DNA from: Prevotellaceae bacterium UBA2738
Lineage (GTDB): Bacteria > Bacteroidota > Bacteroidia > Bacteroidales > Bacteroidaceae
DNA: 45,944 bases
Direction: 5' to 3'
Assembly: GCA_002353585.1 (NCBI GenBank)
Contig: DEJW01000045.1
Span: 1-45,944 of the forward strand
Of this stretch, positions 34,499 through 40,964 are shown one piece after another. Made by a program: the position numbers and the translations under genes. Within the stretch, counting starts at the first letter, position 1, and each line of letters opens with the position of its first letter. The notes beneath the pieces are model-generated. The model ran no database searches and had not been told where the DNA came from. It was given only the letters and a program-made list of their open reading frames with translations.

Positions 34499-34506
34499 TA
34501 CTTTTG
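34499..34506 (+). promoter_or_regulatory. Candidate -7 box of mnmG
   Basis: TACTTTTG followed by C matches TAnnTTTG 37 bases upstream of the mnmG ATG. The upstream element is not clear in the A-rich sequence. Confidence 0.45.
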
Positions 34507-34543
34507 CAACGAAATTGATACTTTATGGGTAAATTTTGAAAAG

Positions 34544-36484
34544 ATGAAACTCTACTACGATGTCATAGTGGTTGGTGGTGGACACGCAGGATGTGAAGCA
34601 GCTCATGCTGCTGCCATGATGGGTGCCCAAACTTGTCTTGTTACAATGGACATGAACAAAATTGCGCAGATGTCGTGTAACCCTGCCGTTGGAGGAATAG
34701 CCAAGGGACAGATAGTGCGCGAAATTGACGCATTAGGAGGTGGTATGGGCATTGTGACCGATTCCACCGCTATCCAACTGCGTATGCTCAACAAGTCTAA
34801 GGGACCTGCCATGTGGAGTCCTCGAGCTCAATGCGATCGTGGTAAGTTCATCTGGAAATGGCGCGAAATACTCGACCACACCCCTAACCTCGATATCTGG
34901 CAGGATCAGGTAGAGGGCATTCTTAATGAAGAATTGAGAATGAAGAATGAAGAATTCAGGATTACTGGTGTCAGGACTATCTGGGGTTGTGAACTCTATG
35001 CCCCTGCTGTAATTATCACTGCTGGTACTTTCCTCAACGGACTGATGCACATAGGCAGAAAGATGGTGGCTGGCGGACGATGTGCCGAACCCGCCTCACT
35101 GCACCTTACAGAGAGCATAAACGCCCTCGGCATACAGTCGGCACGAATGAAAACGGGAACTCCTGTGCGCATAGACAAGCGTTCAGTACATTTTGAAGAT
35201 GCCGAGATACAGCCAGGTGAAGATGTGAAGAGCCTGTTCAGCTTTATGGCAGGGAAATCCGAAGATTCTGATTATTCAGAAAAAAGACTCTCCCAACTGC
35301 CTTGCTGGACTTTCAACACCACACCTGAATGTCATGAGATATTGAAGAGCGGACTTGCTGATTCTCCTCTTTACAATGGACAGATACAGTCTATAGGTCC
35401 ACGCTATTGCCCTTCGATAGAAACAAAACTCGTCACTTTTGCCGACAAAAATCAGCACCCCTTGTTCCTCGAACCAGAAGGCACTGACACCAACGAGATG
35501 TACCTCAATGGTTTCTCTTCGTCATTGCCAATGGAGATACAACTGGAGGCACTGAAAAAAATTCCTGCCCTTCGTGATGTAAAGGTCTATCGTCCAGGTT
35601 ATGCTATTGAGTACGATTACTTCGACCCTACCCAACTGTCACACACTCTGATGTCAAAGAAGTGTGAAGGATTATTCTTTGCAGGTCAGGTGAATGGCAC
35701 CACTGGTTATGAAGAGGCAGCAGGACAGGGTTTGGTAGCAGGTATCAACGCTGCACTTTATGCTGGCAGCAAAGCAAGTTCGGAACAAACAGGTGCAGGC
35801 AACTTCATACTCCATCGCGACGAAGCATATATCGGCGTACTTATCGACGACCTTGTAACAAAGGGTGTGGACGAGCCTTACCGCATGTTTACATCGAGGG
35901 CAGAATATCGCATATTGTTACGTCAGGATGATGCCGATGCCCGACTGACTAAGAAATCCTACGATATTGGACTTGCCACAAAAGAGCGATACGATTGGTG
36001 GAAGAAAAAACAGCAATGTGTGGATGCAATCGTTGAATTCTGCAACACTACCAACGTAAAACCAAAGTATGTCAACCAGATGCTCGAAGCTGCAGGTTCT
36101 ACCCCACTCTCTGTGGGTTGTAAACTTCGCGAACTGATAGCACGACCAGGCATCAATATATGGAGCGTGTCTGAGGCGATGCCAAAACTGAAAGTATTGC
36201 TCAATTCTCCAGAGAACCGCAAAGAAGAAATAGCGGAAACAGCGGAGATACAATTGAAGTATGCAGGCTACATAGAGCGTGAGAAAATCACAGCTGAGAA
36301 GATGCACCGATTGGAGAACATCCACATAAAGGGTCATCTCGATTATGAGAATATCATGGGTCTGTCAACAGAAGCACGACAGAAACTCGTAAAGATAAAT
36401 CCTGAAACTCTTGCACAGGCATCACGTATTCCCGGCATTTCTCCGTCAGACATCAATGTGATGCTCGTGCTCATGGGCAGATAA
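34544..36484 (+). CDS. mnmG: tRNA uridine-5-carboxymethylaminomethyl modification enzyme MnmG (GidA)
   Basis: The protein has 646 residues from the ATG at 34544 (MKLYYDVIVVGGGHAGCEAA). The FAD-binding Rossmann motif is at ~7-25, MSCNPAVGGIAKGQIVREIDALGG at ~45-70, FLNGLMHIGRKMVAGGR and RMKTGTPVRID in the middle, FFAGQVNGTTGYEEAAGQG at ~385-405, and the C-terminal ARISP-like helical domain (ASRIPGISPSDI). With MnmE it modifies U34 of certain tRNAs. Residues ~127-141 (ILNEELRMKNEEFRIT) contain a stretch that looks inserted relative to other Bacteroidota MnmG and equals the dispersed-repeat translation. mnmG is often origin-proximal, which agrees with the nearby parS sites. It leads a rightward run with apt 20 bases behind. 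Confidence 0.96.
   Translation: MKLYYDVIVVGGGHAGCEAAHAAAMMGAQTCLVTMDMNKIAQMSCNPAVGGIAKGQIVREIDALGGGMGIVTDSTAIQLRMLNKSKGPAMWSPRAQCDRGKFIWKWREILDHTPNLDIWQDQVEGILNEELRMKNEEFRITGVRTIWGCELYAPAVIITAGTFLNGLMHIGRKMVAGGRCAEPASLHLTESINALGIQSARMKTGTPVRIDKRSVHFEDAEIQPGEDVKSLFSFMAGKSEDSDYSEKRLSQLPCWTFNTTPECHEILKSGLADSPLYNGQIQSIGPRYCPSIETKLVTFADKNQHPLFLEPEGTDTNEMYLNGFSSSLPMEIQLEALKKIPALRDVKVYRPGYAIEYDYFDPTQLSHTLMSKKCEGLFFAGQVNGTTGYEEAAGQGLVAGINAALYAGSKASSEQTGAGNFILHRDEAYIGVLIDDLVTKGVDEPYRMFTSRAEYRILLRQDDADARLTKKSYDIGLATKERYDWWKKKQQCVDAIVEFCNTTNVKPKYVNQMLEAAGSTPLSVGCKLRELIARPGINIWSVSEAMPKLKVLLNSPENRKEEIAETAEIQLKYAGYIEREKITAEKMHRLENIHIKGHLDYENIMGLSTEARQKLVKINPETLAQASRIPGISPSDINVMLVLMGR
34922..34962 (+). repeat. 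In-frame repeat insertion in mnmG
   Basis: The stretch of AATGAAGAATTGAG and AATGAAGAATGAAGAATTCA units is the same simple motif that forms the ends of the dispersed element (11101, 13205, 26304). It is translated as LNEELRMKNEEFR, nearly the MKNEEL start of the kinase at 26409. The flanking sequence (IWQDQVEG before, GVRTIWG after) is conserved MnmG. Confidence 0.65.
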
Positions 36485-36504
36485 ACCATATATATATTAC
36501 GGCG

Positions 36505-37035
36505 ATGAATAATCCTAAACTGATTAACACTATAAGATGCATTCCTGATTTCCCTAAACCAGGAATAATGTTTCAAGATATCACTCCATTGTTTTGCGAT
36601 AGAGAATGCCTACGTATTATGTATGATGAAACTGTCGAATTATATAAGGACAAGGGCATCACAAAAGTTGTGGGGATAGAAAGTCGAGGTTTTCTTCTTG
36701 CATCGGCCGTAGCACTAAAGCTTAATGCAGGAGTAGCTATTTGTCGAAAGAAAGGCAAACTGCCAGGCAAGGTTGTAGAAGAAAATTTCGAAAAGGAATA
36801 TGGCAAAGACACCGTTTGCATGACTTATGATGCCATAACAAGTGACGATGTAGTACTGATTCACGACGACCTTCTTGCTACTGGCGGAAGTTTGAAGGCC
36901 GCTTATGACCTCGTAAACAGATTTCACCCAAAGAAGATATATATCAACGTAATCATCGAACTGACAGGCGAAGGTTTGCAGGGTCGCAAACTGCTTGAGA
37001 ATATAACTGAGGTTACTACCCTGATAAAGATATAG
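36505..37035 (+). CDS. apt: Adenine phosphoribosyltransferase
   Basis: The protein has 176 residues, the normal length. Opening IRCIPDFPKPGIMFQDITPLF and the KVVGIESRGFLLASAVA loop are typical. The PRPP-binding motif reads VVLIHDDLLATGGS (usual VVDDLLATGGT, with His in place of the usual second hydrophobic/Asp position), and KKGKLPGKVV is the flexible loop. It salvages adenine to AMP. The gene follows mnmG by 20 bases and precedes uvrC by 35 bases, a gap that contains a near-perfect parS site. Confidence 0.95.
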   Translation: MNNPKLINTIRCIPDFPKPGIMFQDITPLFCDRECLRIMYDETVELYKDKGITKVVGIESRGFLLASAVALKLNAGVAICRKKGKLPGKVVEENFEKEYGKDTVCMTYDAITSDDVVLIHDDLLATGGSLKAAYDLVNRFHPKKIYINVIIELTGEGLQGRKLLENITEVTTLIKI

Positions 37036-37040
37036 AGGAT

Positions 37041-37056
37041 TGTTCCACGTGAAACA
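37041..37056. other. Candidate parS site (one mismatch) between apt and uvrC
   Basis: TGTTCCACGTGAAACA differs from the 16-bp chromosomal parS consensus TGTTTCACGTGAAACA at one position and lies in the 35-base apt-uvrC gap. A perfect copy is 1.5 kb downstream at 38600. Confidence 0.75.
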
Positions 37057-37070
37057 TTCTTGTTTTCCGA

Positions 37071-38966
37071 ATGTCTAAGAAAGAAGATACAGAACGCATA
37101 GAACGACTAAAACAGATAGTTGCGTCGATGCCAGATAAACCTGGTTCTTATCAATACTACGATAAGGATGGGGCTATTATTTATGTGGGTAAGGCGAAGA
37201 GCCTAAAAAAACGCGTATCTTCATATTTCCACAAAGAGGTAGATAGATACAAAACGAAAGTGCTTGTATCAAAAATCCACGACATTACCTATACCGTAGT
37301 TAACACAGAGGAGGATGCACTTTTGTTGGAAAATTCGTTAATTAAGAAGTATAATCCACGATATAATGTACTACTGAAAGACGGCAAGACCTACCCTTCT
37401 ATCTGCATCACAAATGAACCATTTCCTCGTATATTCAAAACCAGGACGATTAACAGGAAATACGGCACCTATTACGGACCATATTCACACCTTGGCAGCA
37501 TGTATGCCGTACTCGACCTGATAAAGAAATTACTAAAACCTCGGACTTGTCGATTACCCCTCTCGAAGGAATCGATAGAAAACGGGAAGTTCAAACCTTG
37601 CCTGGAATACCACATGAAAAACTGTGGTGCACCATGTATTGGCAAGCAGTCGATGGACGATTATAGAGAGAGTATAATGCAGGCACGCGAAATATTAAAA
37701 GGTAATACGCGCATACTCATCGAACATATATATGGAGAAATGATGAAGGCATCGGAGGAGATGCGTTTTGAAGATGCTGAAGAGCTAAAAAAGAAATACC
37801 AGCTGATAGAACAATTCTGTGCAAAAAGTGAGGTCGTCAGTCACACCATTACAGATGTCGATGTATTCGCAATGGATGCCTCAGACGACACCTCATTCAT
37901 TAATTATATGCACGTAACCAACGGCACCATAAACCAGTCATTCACGTACGAATATAAACGCAAAATAGATGATAGCGATGAGGACCTTCTTCTCACTGCC
38001 ATTATTGAAATAAGGGAGCGTTTTCACTCTACGGCAAAAGAGATAATAGTACCTATCGAACTCGATTGGCAAATGGAGAATACCACCTTCTTTGTTCCAC
38101 AGCGAGGCGACAAGCACCATCTTTTGGAGCTCTCCCTAATGAACTGTAAACAATATCGCATAGACAGGCTGAAACAGACTGACAAACTGAACCCTGAACA
38201 GAAATATACAAGACTAATGAAAGAGTTGCAGGAGAAGTTGCAACTTGACAAATTACCATACAGGATAGAACTCTTTGACAACTCCAACATATCAGGTTCA
38301 GATGCCGTAGCAGGATGCGTTGTATATAAGGGTATGAAACCCTCAAAAAAGGATTACCGCAAATACAATATCAAAACTGTTATCGGACCAGATGATTATG
38401 CCTCTATGCAGGAGGTCGTGAGAAGACGTTATACTGATTCAGACGAGATGCCAGACCTTATAATATGTGATGGAGGTATAGGTCAGATGCATTGCGTACA
38501 AGAAGTTGTAGCAGGAGAATTGGGACTTAATATTCCCATTGCAGGACTTGCAAAAAACGATAAACATCGCACTCAAGAACTGCTCTATTTGAAGCCGAAT
38601 GTTTCACGTGAAACACTGTGTAACAATCCCTCCTTCTCGTCTCTGGACTACGATTGCGTGACAGTACAACTCAAGCCAGAAAGCGAACTGTTTAGGGTAC
38701 TGACACAGATGCAAGATGAGGTTCACCGCTTTGCTATAACCTTCCATAGAGATAAGCGTAGCAAGCATGCTTTGCATAGCGAACTTGATGACATAAAAGG
38801 TATTGGTCCGAAGGCAAAAGATGCACTTCTTAAGACATTCAAAAGTGTGAAAAAGTTGCGCGAAACGGCAAACTCTGAAGATGGTAAACGAGAAATAATT
38901 TCCGTTTTGGGAAACTCTAAAGGCAACATAATAATTGAATATTTCAAAGAAGAAAAAGGACTATAA
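37071..38966 (+). CDS. uvrC: Excinuclease ABC subunit UvrC
   Basis: The protein has 631 residues. The N-terminal GIY-YIG nuclease domain reads PGSYQYYDKDGAIIYVGKAKSLKKR (~22-46). A UVR motif follows at ~210-240 (EMRFEDAEELKKKYQLIEQF). The RNase H-like second nuclease domain holds RIELFDNSNISGSDAVAGCV and LIICDGGIGQM (~400-470). The C-terminal helix-hairpin-helix reads LDDIKGIGPKAKDALLKTF (~580-600). It makes both incisions in nucleotide excision repair. Codons for NVSRET form a perfect parS palindrome at 38600-38615. deoC follows by 32 bases. Confidence 0.97.
   Translation: MSKKEDTERIERLKQIVASMPDKPGSYQYYDKDGAIIYVGKAKSLKKRVSSYFHKEVDRYKTKVLVSKIHDITYTVVNTEEDALLLENSLIKKYNPRYNVLLKDGKTYPSICITNEPFPRIFKTRTINRKYGTYYGPYSHLGSMYAVLDLIKKLLKPRTCRLPLSKESIENGKFKPCLEYHMKNCGAPCIGKQSMDDYRESIMQAREILKGNTRILIEHIYGEMMKASEEMRFEDAEELKKKYQLIEQFCAKSEVVSHTITDVDVFAMDASDDTSFINYMHVTNGTINQSFTYEYKRKIDDSDEDLLLTAIIEIRERFHSTAKEIIVPIELDWQMENTTFFVPQRGDKHHLLELSLMNCKQYRIDRLKQTDKLNPEQKYTRLMKELQEKLQLDKLPYRIELFDNSNISGSDAVAGCVVYKGMKPSKKDYRKYNIKTVIGPDDYASMQEVVRRRYTDSDEMPDLIICDGGIGQMHCVQEVVAGELGLNIPIAGLAKNDKHRTQELLYLKPNVSRETLCNNPSFSSLDYDCVTVQLKPESELFRVLTQMQDEVHRFAITFHRDKRSKHALHSELDDIKGIGPKAKDALLKTFKSVKKLRETANSEDGKREIISVLGNSKGNIIIEYFKEEKGL
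38600..38615. other. Perfect parS site inside uvrC
   Basis: TGTTTCACGTGAAACA is an exact match to the ParB-binding parS palindrome. It lies in the coding sequence, read as N-V-S-R-E-T, at about residues 510-515 of UvrC, where conservation does not require that codon choice. Confidence 0.88.
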
Positions 38967-38998
38967 ATAAAAGTAACAAACAATAAAACAAAAGGGAT

Positions 38999-39799
38999 AT
39001 GGAAGAACTAAAAAACATCATTGCGAAAGCGTCAGAAAACGACACTCCAGAGGTAAAGAAATTTCTCTTTGGTAGCATAGAATACACCACTCTGAAATGT
39101 ACTGACAGCGAACAGTCAGTAATGGCTTTTGTGGAACAAGTAAACAGGTGGGACAACGAGCGTCCAGACCTACCCCACCCAGCTACTATTTGTGTGTATC
39201 CTTGCTTCGCAGATATAGTGAATCAGACCCTCGAAGTGGATGGTGTAGAGATAGCTTGCGTAAGTGGTTCATTCCCCTCTTCACAGACCTTTCCTGAGAT
39301 AAAAATAGCAGAGACAGCCCTTGCCATAAAGGATGGTGCAACAGAGATAGATATGGTGATGCCAGTGGGCAAATTTCTCTCTGGTGATGAAGAGGGAGTG
39401 ATGGATGAAATTCGTGAAATGAAGGCTTGCTGTGGAAGCAATGTAGCCCTCAAAGTGATACTCGAAACAGGTTGTTTGCAGACTCCTGAAAACATACGCA
39501 AGGCATCATTCTTGGCAATGAATGCTGGAGCTGATTACATCAAAACGAGCACTGGCAAGGAGAAGGTTTCTGCTACCCCAGAGGCAGCATATATAATGTG
39601 TCAATGCATCAAGGAATATTACGAGAAAGAAGGTCGTATGGTAGGTTTCAAACCTGCTGGTGGAATCAACTCCAGCATGGATGCTATTATCTATTATACA
39701 ATAGTAAAAGAAGTGTTAGGCAAGGAGTGGCTCAATAACAAAATGTTCCGTCTGGGCACCTCTCGTTTGGCAGATATTCTACTTGAAGAAATAGGGTAA
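38999..39799 (+). CDS. deoC: Deoxyribose-phosphate aldolase
   Basis: The protein has 266 residues. The Schiff-base lysine motif reads GADYIKTSTGK (~175-185), with ALKVILETG (~150) and VGFKPAGGI (~220) supplying the other active-site residues; ATEIDMVMPVG is also typical. It splits 2-deoxyribose-5-phosphate into acetaldehyde and glyceraldehyde-3-phosphate. The N-terminal motif reads IEYTTLKCTDS where many DeoC have IDLTTL. The start at 38999 follows AAAAGGGAT, a passable ribosome site. It ends the mnmG-apt-uvrC-deoC run and is followed by a simple AAT/AAC repeat and a terminator. Confidence 0.95.
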   Translation: MEELKNIIAKASENDTPEVKKFLFGSIEYTTLKCTDSEQSVMAFVEQVNRWDNERPDLPHPATICVYPCFADIVNQTLEVDGVEIACVSGSFPSSQTFPEIKIAETALAIKDGATEIDMVMPVGKFLSGDEEGVMDEIREMKACCGSNVALKVILETGCLQTPENIRKASFLAMNAGADYIKTSTGKEKVSATPEAAYIMCQCIKEYYEKEGRMVGFKPAGGINSSMDAIIYYTIVKEVLGKEWLNNKMFRLGTSRLADILLEEIG

Positions 39800-39830
39800 T
39801 AAATAATAATAATAACAACAATAATAATAA

Positions 39831-39863
39831 AAAGCGCATCCTGATTATTACAGGGTGCGCTTT
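39831..39863. terminator. Bidirectional terminator between deoC and the prenyl synthase gene
   Basis: AAAGCGCATCCTG (39831-39843) pairs with 39851-39863 over 13 positions (one T-G wobble) around ATTATTA. The + strand ends in TTTAT and the minus strand in TTTTTATTATTATT. The stem includes the stop region of the minus-strand gene. Confidence 0.85.
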
Positions 39864-40831
39864 ATGCTATAGTCAAGGTATGCTGTAAGACTCAATTTTA
39901 TCGATTCATTTCCTACCCTGCTATCTATGAATTTTCTCGCTTCGTCATGCAAGCGATACATCACATTCTCAGCATACTCCACGCCACCATTTTTCTTGGT
40001 GAAATCAATCAGTTTAGCTATCTCCTCCTTCGTTGCCTCCAACGCTTTCACCCGCTGTGCTATGGTAAGCATCTCTGCATTGTCCGTTGTGAGCAGTATA
40101 TGAATGGCAGGCAGGGTCAGTTTGCCTTCCGCCATATCGTTGCCTGTAGGCTTGCCCAACTGAGACAGTTCATAATAGTCGAATATATCATCACGTATCT
40201 GGAAAATAGTTCCCAATATTCGTCCGAATTTCTTTGCCTCCTCTATATCCTCTGCGGCTGCATTAACTGACATTGCACCCATCTCGCAACAAGCCTCAAA
40301 CAAGGCTGCAGTCTTCTGCTCTATAATGCCATAATAAGCCTCCTCGCTTATGTCTTCAGAACCATTTGCCGTCAGCTGCATAATCTCTCCGTTTGCAAGT
40401 GTACGACCCAATTCCGAGAGACATTCCATAATCTTCGTACAACCAGTCTTTGCAACATTCAACAGAGCTGTGGAAAGGATATAATCACCAATAAGCACAG
40501 CAGACTTATTGCCATATACATTATTTATACTACTCTGTCCACGTCTGCAATCAGCCTCATCCACCACATCATCGTGCACTAGCGAAGCAGTATGGAGCAG
40601 TTCCAGACCAACTGCTGTCAGGTAGGTTTTATCACTTACCATACCAAAGTTCTTTGCCATCAGGATGGTCAACATCGGACGCATACGTTTGCCACTACGC
40701 TGGCGTATATAGCCCAGCGCATTATTCAACATCCCGTCATCAGCATGGCTCATGGACTCGTCGTAGAGAGCATTAAACCTGCTCATCTCAGCCTCTATCG
40801 GACGTCTTATTTCAGATAGATAATCCTGCAT
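39848..40831 (-). CDS. Long-chain polyprenyl diphosphate synthase
   Basis: The protein has 327 residues from the ATG at 40831 (MQDYLSEIRRPIEAEM). First Asp-rich motif LVHDDVVDEADCRRG (~78-92) and second motif QIRDDIFDY (~205-213), with GKRMRPML and the QKTAALFEACCEMGA helix, mark a trans-prenyltransferase. It condenses isopentenyl diphosphate units, probably for the menaquinone side chain needed by the fumarate reductase encoded nearby. Chain length (hepta-, octa- or longer) cannot be told by eye. The start at 40885 would add a hydrophobic 18 residues upstream of the promoter box, so it is rejected. Confidence 0.92.
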   Translation of the reverse strand: MQDYLSEIRRPIEAEMSRFNALYDESMSHADDGMLNNALGYIRQRSGKRMRPMLTILMAKNFGMVSDKTYLTAVGLELLHTASLVHDDVVDEADCRRGQSSINNVYGNKSAVLIGDYILSTALLNVAKTGCTKIMECLSELGRTLANGEIMQLTANGSEDISEEAYYGIIEQKTAALFEACCEMGAMSVNAAAEDIEEAKKFGRILGTIFQIRDDIFDYYELSQLGKPTGNDMAEGKLTLPAIHILLTTDNAEMLTIAQRVKALEATKEEIAKLIDFTKKNGGVEYAENVMYRLHDEARKFIDSRVGNESIKLSLTAYLDYSIKRTL

Positions 40832-40849
40832 AGTAAAAAATACCGATTG

Positions 40850-40857
40850 CAAAATTA
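40850..40857 (-). promoter_or_regulatory. Candidate -7 box of the prenyl synthase gene
   Basis: The minus strand reads TAATTTTG, 19 bases before the ATG. AT-rich surroundings lower its weight. Confidence 0.35.
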
Positions 40858-40911
40858 CAAAAAAAGTTTGGGAAAAAATAATCAATGCACTGATATTTGA
40901 AAAAATATTTG

Positions 40912-40919
40912 TAATTTTG
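40912..40919 (+). promoter_or_regulatory. Candidate -7 box of polA
   Basis: TAATTTTG matches TAnnTTTG 46 bases before the polA ATG. A TTTG at 40896-40899 is only 12 bases upstream, shorter than the usual spacing. Confidence 0.35.
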
Positions 40920-40964
40920 AAGTCGAAATAAACTAAGCCAGAGCAAACGAATACACTACAAAAT

